Assembly (NCBI RefSeq): GCF_001274725.1
Contig: NZ_LGUF01000007.1
Coordinates: 1,743,629-1,807,628 of the forward strand
Direction of reading: 5' to 3'
From: Sporosarcina globispora
Lineage (GTDB): Bacteria > Bacillota > Bacilli > Bacillales > Cytobacillaceae
DNA: 64,000 nucleotides
Shown here: piece by piece, positions 1-8,801 of the stretch
How the letters are laid out: each line of letters opens with the position of its first letter
Position numbering within the stretch: the first letter of the stretch is position 1
Translations under genes and position numbers: made by a program
Notes under the pieces: model-generated
The model's database searches: none
What the model saw: the letters and a program-made list of their open reading frames with translations, nothing else
Told to the model about the DNA's origin: nothing

Positions 1-2
1 TA

Positions 3-2229
3 GCAGTAAATCAAGCGAATTATAATAGTTACGCTGGACATGAAGTAGATATGAACGCACTTAACGACACCATATCAGAAGCAAGTGCAATCGTAGAAGA
101 CGGTCGAGGCAAAGGCTTCAGCAAAACCGATTTTGATTATTTGAAAAAGGCTTTGAAATATGCAAAAACGGTTGCAAAAACGCAAAAAGTAAAATTTTAT
201 ACACAGGAAACCATCAATTATTACGAACGTGAACTAAACAACGCCATATTCATCTATCAAAAAAGCAATAAAACATTAACTCCCTCCGGTTTAAATGTAA
301 CTATAAACAGTGACACGGAAATCAGCAGTAATCCCGCTGCAATCGCGCGTGTGGAAGACGATATGAGAAAAGCCATGAGCGTGTTCCCGCAGTCCGATGT
401 CATGTTGATTCCCGGCGACGTTACCGGCGGTAACAAAGCCAGTGAATATGTGTGGATGGGTGAGCTTACAAACGTATACAATAAACTTCAAAGTGAGGGT
501 TTATTTGACAAGACGGAGTTATTAATGGTAAGAGGCAACCATGATATGGGCGGCGCCGAAAACCTAATACCTATCGGTTCGGCGGGCGCGTGGAACGAAT
601 CTACGAATTCGTACGATAACAATTTCTTTAACAGTGCTTATCGGGTCAAGGTAAAAGGATACAATATTGTCGGTTTTGACGCAAATTACAATAACCAAAA
701 TACGGTGGGAAAAACCCAAAATTACCTCAAAACAATCACAGAAGAAGAGGATTATGATCCAACAAAACCCATATTTGTAATGTCTCACTTCCCTGTAAGC
801 GGAACCGTGTGGGGATCGAGATGGAGCAGCTCGGGAAGTAATGCTGTAGGTAAATATATTGCCGACAATAATTTGTCGCAGGTGTTTTATATGTCAGGCC
901 ATACGCAATACGACCGACGAACGTTCTCTCCATCAAGGTTCGGCTACGTTCCTCGATTCCGGTGCGTCGTCCTATTCCAGTTATATTGATGACGGTCCGT
1001 ACGGCGGATATATAGAAGGCGCGTATATCAATTATAAAACCACACCTCGCATCGTGAATTTCTTAGAGGTTTACGGTCCGAAAATTATTATCAAACAGTA
1101 TAATTTAAGTACGAATGAATTTGTAGGCATACCTCGTGTAGTAAACGCTGGCGAAGGCAAAAATGCCTTTACGTACAGCAGGAACGATATAAGAGAACTT
1201 ATACCTCCGCAGTTTGATGAGGGTATTACGGTCGATTCCATCAAGAGTAACGAAGTTAATTTTACAATGAAGCAAGCAGATGATAATGTACGCGTGTTGG
1301 AATATAACGTTGAGCTTCTCAACAAGCTCACCGGGGATGTGGACAAATCGTTTAACAGCCTTTCGCTGCCGCTAGACAAGCCATTCGATGAATACAGGCA
1401 ATATAAGATAACAGGGTTATTGCCGAAAACGCCATATCTACTCAGGGTATTCGCCGCGGATTCCATGTATAACCGTTCGTCGCAGGATATTGAATTTACA
1501 ACTGAGGGTGCGACATTAAGGAGTATTACTGCTCCTGCAGCGGTATCTGCGAGCAACGGATCGCCCAAGACTGCGACAGGTCTTGGATTGCCCATAAAAG
1601 TAACTCTTGTAACCGATGGAGGAAATGTGGAAACAAGTGTGAATTGGGATTTAAGCGGCGTTAGCTACGATCCGGCTATCAAGACGGTGCAGACCTTCTC
1701 GGTTCCAGGGACCGTAACCCTGCTTTCCGGAGTTGATAACCCGAACAACGTTCCATTGACAACAAGCATTAACGTAACTGTTCTTGCAGCTGGAGAAAGA
1801 TCTATAAACCTAGACAAATCCCAGTACATGAAAGGGGAAGCCATTACCCTATCCTATTATGGGGCAGCATCAAACGGGAAGGATTGGGTCGGCATCTACA
1901 GAACCGGAGCTGTTCCTCCAGGTGCCGGTGCATCGATCAACTGGAAATATTTAAGTCCTGGCAACGGGAGAGTTAGTTTAACCAGTGGGCTGGCCCCGGG
2001 TATTTATGATGCGCTCTTTCTGCTCAATGACGGTTATACGGTAGTGGATCGCAAGACATTCGAAGTCGTTCAACCTTGACGGTAAAGAGCATAACACAAC
2101 CAGCACCAATAGTCTGCTGGAAAAATTGGCAAACAACAATTTGATCAGCTTTGTGAATGAAGTGAAGGCGCAAAGCGGAAGCACATTTCAAGCGAAGCGG
2201 TAAACTATTTGCTGCGAGACGCTCAATAA
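3..2229 (+). pseudogene. Secreted metallophosphoesterase pseudogene, copy 1 (5' end outside window)
   Basis: The frame is open from the left edge, so the gene starts outside the window. The N-terminal part is helical. It is followed by a calcineurin-like phosphoesterase core with visible PGDVTGG, VRGNHD, MSHFP and SGHTQ motifs (about 360-910). The expected first D-x-H motif reads SDTE, which would weaken metal binding. Near 910-925 five bases of a CGACC tandem are missing compared with copy 2 (3770-3785), and the reading shifts from frame 3 to frame 1. Frame 1 then runs through a fibronectin/Ig-like region to a stop at 2079. Two more shifts (near 2076 and 2190) are needed to read a tail ending at 2229 that resembles the FIMAH domain of Bacillaceae exported proteins. 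The family is secreted or wall-associated; its substrate cannot be told. With three lesions this is a pseudogene. Confidence 0.75.
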
Positions 2230-2327
2230 GTATTGAAACAAAAGTAAAGCAATTCAGAGCTTGACCCAAGAGAATATACACAGATGCCATCATATTTACG
2301 AATTTTAGGATGGATCGGTAATGTAAC

Positions 2328-2360
2328 GGGGGAGATCCATTTTCTCCCCCTATTATTATT
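2328..2360 (+). terminator. Terminator-like hairpin after phosphoesterase copy 1
   Basis: A perfect 8-bp stem (GGGGGAGA at 2328-2335 with TCTCCCCC at 2343-2350) has a 7-nt loop and is followed by a T-rich TATTATTATT tail. It sits 100 bp after the end of the broken gene. Confidence 0.55.
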
Positions 2361-2402
2361 GATGGATTCAGGATTTACCATGTTAGGAACTATAATTGTT
2401 AC

Positions 2403-2434
2403 GCAAGCCTGTGACATTCCTGTTGCAGGCTTGC
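2403..2434 (+). promoter_or_regulatory. Inverted repeat upstream of the HupE-like gene
   Basis: GCAAGCCTG (2403-2411) and CAGGCTTGC (2426-2434) form a perfect 9-bp inverted repeat with a 14-nt spacer, about 50 bp before the start of the next gene. There is no T-run, so it is more likely an operator or leader hairpin than a terminator. No regulator can be named. Confidence 0.35.
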
Positions 2435-2486
2435 ATAGCAATTCCTTCTCTACTTGATCCATTTTATGAAAAGAGGTCCAGAAGCA

Positions 2487-3590
2487 ATGAAACTAAGAAC
2501 TTTCCTCTCCTTGTTCATCATCGTATTAATTTTGGGGACTGCTACAACTTCATTTGCGCATTCCTCAAGCATGGGTTACTCGAAGTTAAACGTTAAAGGG
2601 AACCAGATTGACTATGAACTTTTTCTTGATCAACGAGACTTGCTTGTGCAATTTGATACCAACAAGAATGATAATCTGGAAAACGAGGAACTGCCCTCGC
2701 AAAAGGACGGAATCGAATCGTTTTTACAGAAAGATCTCCGAATAGATGTGGATTCGAAACCCTTAACGATGGAATTGCTTTCGATGGACGTGACAACAAA
2801 GGATTCCACAAGAGGCGTAGTGTTTCAAATAAGGTTAACCGCCGATGAAGCGATCGAACAATTAAATATTCATTACAATCTGGTGTTTGAAGATGCGCCT
2901 GCTCATACGAGTGTACTCTTGGTCCATTCAGGGGAATTTTTCTATGAGGATATTCTTGATATTAATAGAAAAGATATTCAGATCACCTTTCCCGCGGCGG
3001 AAACTACCGGAAGCTGCAACGATTGCGGCCATAAAGCTCAGTCCGAGATTGGCTCCGTCCTGTGGAAATACTTTGTACTTGGAATCGAACACATTTTGAT
3101 CGGGTACGATCATTTGCTGTTTTTGTTATCCTTAGTATTAATCGCATCTAGATTCAAGGATGCGTTGAAGATTGTTACCGCATTTACAGTCGCCCACAGC
3201 ATTACACTGTTCTTGGTGGCCACCGACCGTATTCAGGTCAGTTCGCATTGGGTCGAAGCCTTGATTCCCCTGACGATCTGTTATGTGGCAGTGGAAAATA
3301 TGTTTGTTCAAAAGGCGAAATGGCGGTGGCAATTGACGACCTTATTTGGCCTGATTCACGGTATGGGTTTCGCCGGGGCTTTGGCTGAAACGGGACTTCC
3401 AAAGAGCAATCTGATTGGCTCACTCCTGACGTTTAATTTAGGTGTGGAAGCGGGCCAGCTCATGATCCTATGCCTATTACTTCCCTTCTTGCTATGGCTG
3501 CGAAGGTTCCCATGGTATCGTAAAATGATGATTTCAACGTCTTGCCTTATTTTTGTGCTGGCATTTTATTGGTTGATTCAAAGATTGTAA
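2487..3590 (+). CDS. HupE/UreJ-like membrane protein
   Basis: The 367-residue product has a Sec signal peptide (residues 1-24, hydrophobic, ending TSFA-HS). An extracytoplasmic domain of about 160 residues follows. The C-terminal half has several membrane segments and the HupE/UreJ_2 signature: GIEHILIGYDHLLFL near residue 205, then VAHSITLF and a GLIHGMGFAG segment rich in membrane His. Proteins of this family are proposed nickel or cobalt transporters or metal-homeostasis factors; the substrate is not visible here. ATG 2487 is preferred over the upstream ATG 2454 because AGAGGT lies 9 bp before it and the signal peptide starts there. No urease or hydrogenase genes are nearby. It sits intact between two broken phosphoesterase copies. 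Confidence 0.8.
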   Translation: MKLRTFLSLFIIVLILGTATTSFAHSSSMGYSKLNVKGNQIDYELFLDQRDLLVQFDTNKNDNLENEELPSQKDGIESFLQKDLRIDVDSKPLTMELLSMDVTTKDSTRGVVFQIRLTADEAIEQLNIHYNLVFEDAPAHTSVLLVHSGEFFYEDILDINRKDIQITFPAAETTGSCNDCGHKAQSEIGSVLWKYFVLGIEHILIGYDHLLFLLSLVLIASRFKDALKIVTAFTVAHSITLFLVATDRIQVSSHWVEALIPLTICYVAVENMFVQKAKWRWQLTTLFGLIHGMGFAGALAETGLPKSNLIGSLLTFNLGVEAGQLMILCLLLPFLLWLRRFPWYRKMMISTSCLIFVLAFYWLIQRL

Positions 3591-3659
3591 TTAGGCCATT
3601 TAATGAAGAATTATGCCTGGTAGGTTCTTTGGCAGAAGAATTTTTTAAAGGGTTTCACA

Positions 3660-4820
3660 TTGACGCGTGGGGATCGGCATGGAGCAGCGCGGCAAGTAAT
3701 AATGTAGGTAAGTATATTGCCGACAATGATTTTTCGCAGGTGGTATATATGTCAGGTTATACACAATACGACCCGACCGACGAACGTTCTCATTATCAAG
3801 GTGCGGCTACGTATCTCGACAGCGGTGCGAGTTCATATTCCAGTTATATTGAAAACGGTCCGTATGGCGGATATATAGAAGGCTCGTATATCAAATACCA
3901 TACCACACCTCGCATCGCGAATTTCATAGAGGTTTACGGTTCAAAAATTATCATCAAAGAGTATAATTTAAGTACAGATGAATATGTTGGCACACCTTCT
4001 GTAAAAGTCGTTGGTGAAGGCAAAGATGCCTTTACCTATAGCAGGGGCGATATTAGAGAACTAATAGCTCCGCAGTTTGAAGAGGATATTACGGTCGATT
4101 CCTACAAAAACAATGAACTTGCATTTACAATAAAGCAAGCAAATGACAATGTGCGCGTTTTGGAATATAATATTCAGCTTATCAACAAGCTCAAGGGGAA
4201 AGTCGTTTAACAGCCTGTCGCTGCCGCTAGACAAACCATTCGATGAATACAGACAGTATAAGTTTACAGATTTGTCGCCGACTACTCCATATATACTCAG
4301 GGTATTCGCCAACGATTCCATGTATAACCGTTCGTCGCAGGACATTGACATTGAGCCTCAAAGTAACGGTTAATAAGACCCCAGCGTGGACCGACGCAGT
4401 TACGCTTCATCGTATTTCAATGACAATTATTCTCCCGGCAAAGCTTTCGATGGCATCATAGGGCAATCGGGTAGTAGCGAATGGGCGTCCAAGGGAGAAC
4501 AGGATCCATGGATCCAGCTGAATTGGGAAACGAATCAAACGTTCAATAAGATTATCTTTCATGATCGGCCCAATTTAGATGACTGGGCGCCCGGCGGAAC
4601 GCTTACCTTTAGCGACGAAAGCACTGTGACGGTTTCAGGAATCCCGAATGACGGGAGCGCTTATACTGTAACTTTCCCTGACAAGTCGGTGACATGGGTC
4701 AAATTCCAGGTATCCGGTGGAAGCGGCCCAAATGTCGGTTTGTCGGAAATGAAAATTTTCGCGCCGGTGCATCCGGCTGCGGAGACTAGCGTCCTTGAAA
4801 CAGAAACTGTAAAGAATTAG
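3660..4820 (+). pseudogene. Secreted metallophosphoesterase pseudogene, copy 2 with discoidin-like tail
   Basis: From about 3667 the translation matches copy 1 closely (GKYIADN, YMSG, GPYGGYIEG, TTPRI, IIIKEYNLST), but the phosphatase core upstream of SGYTQYD is absent. The frame stops at 4210 because eight bases present in copy 1 (near 1330-1350) are missing. It resumes in another frame as SFNSLSLPLDKPFDEYRQY and stops again at 4373. A further frame (4386-4820) encodes an F5/8 type C (discoidin) carbohydrate-binding-like domain with WIQLNW, FHDRPNLDDW and SEMKIF motifs. Without a start, signal peptide or active site it cannot make an enzyme. Relative to copy 1, the C-terminal modules differ: Ig-like and FIMAH-like there, discoidin here. 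Confidence 0.7.
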
Positions 4821-5084
4821 CTCCTAACTTAAAAGAATTTATTGTATTGAATTCTGAATTTGAAGATGAGATTGATGAGGATTAATAAACAAACTTTCCA
4901 ATACTAGCTAATAAAAAACTTATTAGTTATTCAATTAAAGAGCGTTGTTTGTGCCGATATTTGGATATTATTTAGATGAATTGAACATTAAGAAAGCTAG
5001 GAAGCCATTAACCTAGCTTTATCCAGACTCCATGGGGAATTGTGGATAGGATTAACATATCATTTATTCTCCTATAAAACTCTA
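4821..5084. other. AT-rich intergenic stretch
   Basis: No coding frame, RNA motif or repeat was recognised between the discoidin-like fragment and the terminator at 5085. It separates the phosphoesterase remnants from the pilus remnants. Confidence 0.5.
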
Positions 5085-5118
5085 AAGGCTAATCACTCAC
5101 TTGTGATTCAGCCTTTTT
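5085..5118 (+). terminator. Intrinsic terminator
   Basis: AGGCTAATCAC pairs imperfectly with GTGATTCAGCCT around a six-base loop, followed by TTTTTT. It abuts the left end of the pilC remnant, suggesting that the pil locus lost its upstream genes by a deletion or insertion ending here. Confidence 0.6.
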
Positions 5119-5643
5119 TGAATTCAGCGGACGTGACCGCAAAGGGAAGAAGTCAGGAATCGTGACAGCTGTTTCCAAAAGAGAGGCCATGCTTCAGCTG
5201 AAGGAAAACGGGCAAAATTCTTCAAAAAGCAGCCATAGCACGAATGACAAGAACATTATGCTCCTTGTTTTCAAGCTCGGTCCCAATCCTGCAGGCATTA
5301 AGCATTGTCGAAAGCCTCGTGGAAAACGAAGTGATGGCAAAAGTAATTGCGAAATCAAGGGATTCACTGGAGCAAGGAAAGTCTCTGACGGAACCGATGA
5401 AGAAACATTGGGGATTCCCCCCCTCTAGTCTTGCAAATGATTGCGATTGGAGAAGAGTCGGGATCGCTCGATGCCATGCTTGGGAAAGTAGCTGATTTTT
5501 ACGAAAAAGAAGTAGAAAACGCCACAGACAGACCAAAATCTCTTATCGAACCACTCATGATCGTCTTTCTGGCAGGAATAGAAGGGACTATTGTCACATC
5601 TATTATGGTGCCGATGTTTGAAATATTCCAGCATGTTGAATAA
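5117..5643 (+). pseudogene. pilC: Type IV pilus inner-membrane protein PilC (GspF family), broken
   Basis: Three frames together give a shortened PilC. Frame 2 (from about 5117) encodes the family N-terminus, FSGRDRKGKKSG then AVSKREAMLQLKENG. The first GspF domain is missing. Frame 3 (about 5225-5420) resumes inside the second GspF domain (TRTLCSLFSSSVPILQALSI). At a run of seven C (5417-5423) one extra base shifts reading to frame 1, which finishes with QMIAIGEESGSLDAMLGK, a membrane segment and EIFQHVE. PilC is the platform protein of type IV pilus assembly; this copy, with an internal deletion and two frame changes, should be inactive. No pilB or pilT lies upstream. Confidence 0.8.
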
Positions 5644-5748
5644 AAATTTACAAAATATTAAAAAATCCGACTGATATCAGATGGGATATTTAGTATAATA
5701 GTACTATTGTAGTGAAAAAAATAATTAGTTATTGAGAGGAAGAATAGT

Positions 5749-6015
5749 ATGTTGAAAAACTTTGCAGTTCAAGTATTAAATGCAGCAAAATTATATTCAG
5801 CAACTAACAACATTACTGATGAGACAGCATTAAGTAATGCTAAGGGTGAATTAAAGCAATATTTAGATAATGCGCCAGATGAATACTCTCTAACCATTGA
5901 TGTGGGTACAGGAAATAAATATACATATACCAATATAATGGTGAAAAAAGATGGTAAGACCAAGACTTTTCTAACAGAAGAAGACGTATTAGATGGAAAA
6001 GAATCTACTGAGTAA
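5749..6015 (+). pseudogene. Type IV pilin-like remnant lacking the N-terminal helix
   Basis: The 88-residue ORF has a good Shine-Dalgarno (GAGAGGAAG) before ATG 5749. Its start, VQVLNAAKLYSATNNI, looks like the alpha-helix-to-globular transition of Gram-positive type IV pilins, and LDNAPDEYSLTIDVGTG like the globular part. The leader with the G/E cleavage site and the hydrophobic helix are absent, so it could not be processed or assembled. TATAAT at 5694-5699 may be a -10. Its place between pilC and a prepilin peptidase supports the pilin reading; the similarity is judged by eye only. Confidence 0.5.
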
Positions 6016-6021
6016 ATACCG

Positions 6022-6765
6022 ATGATAATTTTGTTATTTATTGTTGGTCTTATTTTAGGCTCCTTCTACAACGTAGTAGGCCTAAGAATCCCGCAAAATC
6101 AATCAATTGCAGCACCAAGGTCTTGTTGTCCGCACTGTAAGCACACTCTATCACCGCTGGAGCTTATTCCGGTCCTATCGTATATATTTCTAGGCGGTAA
6201 ATGCCGGCGCTGCAGAGCGCCGGTTTCAGCCTTATATCCGGCTGTGGAACTTTCGACAGGGATTTTATTTGCGGCAGCACCGCTGATAATAGGCTGGAAT
6301 GTTGAATTGCTTGTTGCCTGGACGTTAATTTCCCTGATGGTCATTATCTTTGTATCTGATTTCAAATATATGATCATTCCAGATAAGGTTCTATTGTTTT
6401 TTGCTGCTATTTTAATAGCAGAACGCATTTTTATTCCGCTCTCTCCATGGTGGGATAGTGTAGCAGGTACAGCACTAGGTTTTTTCCTTCTTTTGCTTAT
6501 AGCTGTAATCAGCAAAGGAGGCATGGGAGGCGGCGATATAAAGCTGTACGCAGTCATCGGCATTGCCCTGGGTGTAAAACTTGTTTTTCTTTCATTTTTT
6601 CTGGCTACTTTGTTGGGAGCAGTCCTGGGCGGGCTAGGTATGCTTCTGGGAATAATGCAAAAAGGCAAACCTATCCCATTTGGTCCTTTCATAGGAATTG
6701 GGACTTTAATAGCTTATTTTTACGGCAGTGAATTGATTGAGTGGTACTTTAATTCATTTCTATAA
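6022..6765 (+). CDS. Prepilin peptidase (A24 family, PilD/ComC type)
   Basis: This 247-residue polytopic membrane aspartyl protease and N-methyltransferase cleaves the leader of type IV pilins and pseudopilins. The N-terminal domain keeps two CxxC pairs (CPHC near residue 36, CRRC near residue 60) that bind zinc. The catalytic aspartates are in SDFKYMIIPD (about residue 112) and GGGDIKLYA (about residue 171). About seven membrane segments are visible and no frame breaks. It starts six bases after the pilin remnant. It is the only intact member of the pilus cluster here, so it may act on pilins encoded elsewhere, for example the competence pseudopilins. Confidence 0.9.
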   Translation: MIILLFIVGLILGSFYNVVGLRIPQNQSIAAPRSCCPHCKHTLSPLELIPVLSYIFLGGKCRRCRAPVSALYPAVELSTGILFAAAPLIIGWNVELLVAWTLISLMVIIFVSDFKYMIIPDKVLLFFAAILIAERIFIPLSPWWDSVAGTALGFFLLLLIAVISKGGMGGGDIKLYAVIGIALGVKLVFLSFFLATLLGAVLGGLGMLLGIMQKGKPIPFGPFIGIGTLIAYFYGSELIEWYFNSFL

Positions 6766-6784
6766 GGACATGACTTTTTGGATT

Positions 6785-6812
6785 AAGAGCTGGACTTGTC
6801 CGGCTCTTATTT
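6785..6812 (+). terminator. Terminator after the prepilin peptidase
   Basis: AAGAGCTGGA (6785-6794) pairs with TCCGGCTCTT (6799-6808) with one G-U pair and a CTTG loop, followed by ATTTCTCCC. Confidence 0.6.
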
Positions 6813-6986
6813 CTCCCTAGGAAATTAATATGAACAATGAGTTTTTCAACAAGGCAATGTGATTTCTTCCCGGAAAAAAGAAGCATGTAAATCCTGCAGC
6901 TGCAGATGTATCGTGCCTGGCACTGTATCGACTTTGCTCCAGCCTATTTGAAGGGAAAATAGCAGATACTTAATGCTCAAACCGTA

Positions 6987-7259
6987 TTGAGCACAGTTGA
7001 GTTTATAAAGGTAAAAAGTTTGAGGTATAAAGGCTTCGATGAAGTTGTGAGTGTTATGCAGGAAGACCAGATGGTTGAATTTGAACTGGCGATAGCAGCC
7101 TATTACTACCCTGAGCTGGAAGAATTGCGGAAGGAGCTTCCGCCTATGGATACTCAGGGAATTTCCAATAAAAGAAATCCATTAAGCAGTTTCTCTAACT
7201 GGAAGCTGAGCATGATGAAAATACACCTTTACCAAAATATGAAGAGAGGTCTAGAATAG
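6987..7259 (+). CDS. Small unrecognised protein
   Basis: A 90-residue ORF starting with TTG. There is no strong Shine-Dalgarno, and no domain is recognised. It is acidic in the middle (QEDQMVEFELAIAAYYYPELEELRKELPP) and basic at the end, with no signal peptide or membrane segment. The 220 bp before it hold no further support. It may be the tail of a lost pil-locus gene or not a gene at all; it ends 67 bp before the terminator at 7327. Confidence 0.3.
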   Translation: MSTVEFIKVKSLRYKGFDEVVSVMQEDQMVEFELAIAAYYYPELEELRKELPPMDTQGISNKRNPLSSFSNWKLSMMKIHLYQNMKRGLE

Positions 7260-7326
7260 GAAGAATAATATTTAGACTAAAATCTAGCCAATAATTCAAA
7301 TGAAAAATTTGACGAAATCCTTCCGT

Positions 7327-7361
7327 AACAAGACGACAAAAGTCTTGTTATTTTTTTTTGG
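7327..7361 (+). terminator. Intrinsic terminator before the SPOR gene
   Basis: AACAAGAC (7327-7334) and GTCTTGTT (7342-7349) form a perfect stem, followed by ATTTTTTTTT. Confidence 0.75.
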
Positions 7362-7414
7362 CACTATGTTAGGATGAAAACAATTCAGGAAACGGTACGG
7401 AAGGAGGATGAGAT

Positions 7415-8494
7415 GTGGACAAACCTAATAGCGAAAAAACAATCACAATTAAGATTAATGGCAAGGACCGTCCGTTTCAGGAGAAACATGAAGAAAATCA
7501 GGAAAAAGAATGGAATCCAAGGCAGCTGGATAGAAAGAAAAAGCAGGAACAAACCGAATTTTTCGCATCAATACAAACAGCTGCTGGCAAAGAGGCAGAT
7601 GACAGCTTCGATTGGATTCTGCCAGAGGAAACAGAAGATGCCGGTATAAAGGAATATAAAATTGCAGCTGATTCTAAACCTTCACCTAAAAATGGGTGGA
7701 GCACACTGACCAAGAAATTTCAGGGAAGAAATAAACAGGGATTTCTAACCTCCATTCTTCTGGCTGTCTTTTTTGCTGTCCTTCTCGGGACAAGCTTCGG
7801 ATTCATTATGCTGAAGCTTGTATTTACGGATCAGGAAGCCGGGACTGCGGCCCCTCCAATGAATGAAACTCCGGCAGCGTCAAATCAGGAAACCCCTGCT
7901 TCAGCTGCAGTTTTAGAAACATTTACAACAAATGTAGTTCAAGGCGGTGTTTTTTCTAACAATGAAGCAGCACAGCAAATTCAGGAAGCGAACTCACAAA
8001 AAGGAGTCAATAGCCAATCCATAAAAATAGGAGAGCAGACTTTTCTTTTTTTAGGGGTATCCGGCAGCATTGATCAGGCGAAGGAAATAGGTGCTGATTT
8101 GAAAAGCAAAGGGATTGATGTATTTGCTAAAGAAATTACCTTCGAAGGAAAAACAATTAAAGGGCTGAATGCTGAGGAGAAAAAACTGGCTGAAAGTGCT
8201 CCTGCTATATATCAAAGCCTTTCAGCAGGAGCTGCCAGTGCCTCTCTCGGCAGCTCAATAACCCCCGAGCTGGCTGAGGAAATAAAAAATCAAAGCAAGG
8301 CAGTGAATGATGTGCCTGCAGACCAAATTAAAAATAAGACCCTGATTTCTATAAGAGAGGAACTTTTGAATGCCTCACAGCAAATAGATGCATACCAGAC
8401 GGCTGGTGACTCTGCGGCTGCCGGTGAAATTCAGGAACACCTGCTGGCGTTTCTTGCTGCTTATCAATCTTTGATGCAGTCAAACGGGCAGTAG
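7415..8494 (+). CDS. SPOR-domain single-pass membrane protein
   Basis: Translation from GTG 7415 (AAGGAGG 8 bp upstream) gives 359 residues. The first 110 are charged, Lys/Glu/Gln-rich and cytoplasmic. One membrane segment follows (FLTSILLAVFFAVLLGTSFG, about residues 109-128), then a Pro/Ala/Thr-rich linker. A SPOR-like module is at about residues 168-250 (VVQGGVFSNNEAAQQIQEA, then FLFLGVSGSIDQAKEIGADLKSKGI). SPOR domains bind denuded peptidoglycan, so the protein probably sits in the membrane with its C-terminus in the wall, perhaps at division or engulfment sites. It lies just upstream of maf, as in many Bacillus genomes where pil genes precede maf-radC-mreB. The exact role is unknown. Confidence 0.75.
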   Translation: MDKPNSEKTITIKINGKDRPFQEKHEENQEKEWNPRQLDRKKKQEQTEFFASIQTAAGKEADDSFDWILPEETEDAGIKEYKIAADSKPSPKNGWSTLTKKFQGRNKQGFLTSILLAVFFAVLLGTSFGFIMLKLVFTDQEAGTAAPPMNETPAASNQETPASAAVLETFTTNVVQGGVFSNNEAAQQIQEANSQKGVNSQSIKIGEQTFLFLGVSGSIDQAKEIGADLKSKGIDVFAKEITFEGKTIKGLNAEEKKLAESAPAIYQSLSAGAASASLGSSITPELAEEIKNQSKAVNDVPADQIKNKTLISIREELLNASQQIDAYQTAGDSAAAGEIQEHLLAFLAAYQSLMQSNGQ

Positions 8495-8637
8495 GACATT
8501 AACTTAAACACTCATAAGCCTAAGTCAATCTCATTGTATGACAACCACTGAGGGATTAATCCTGACTTGATATAAGCAGATTGTGCCATATTTTTATAGG
8601 TTTCGAATATTTTCTGGGAAATATCACATATTAATTG

Positions 8638-8676
8638 GAGTCTGTTCGGGAAATATAGACAGACTCTTTTCTTTTT
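8638..8676 (+). terminator. Terminator after the SPOR gene
   Basis: GAGTCTGT (8638-8645) pairs perfectly with ACAGACTC (8659-8666), followed by TTTTCTTTTT. The rest of the 307-bp gap (8495-8801) before maf is AT-rich with no other feature seen; it presumably holds the maf promoter. Confidence 0.75.
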
Positions 8677-8801
8677 GTCATTATTCGTGTAAATATGATA
8701 AAAATATCTAATAATTACCTCTTTAAAATTGTTTGTATGGCAAATTTTTGGTACGATTAATCTGTATCTCCCGAAATGATACATAAAGGTAAGGTGATTA
8801 G

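Noticed and set aside
1071..1595. 174-codon minus-strand ORF opposite phosphoesterase copy 1
   Set aside because: It is antisense to a frame with clear protein homology to copy 2; no domain or ribosome site.
6099..6692. 197-codon minus-strand ORF opposite the prepilin peptidase
   Set aside because: It is a shadow of the peptidase frame, which has all its catalytic residues.
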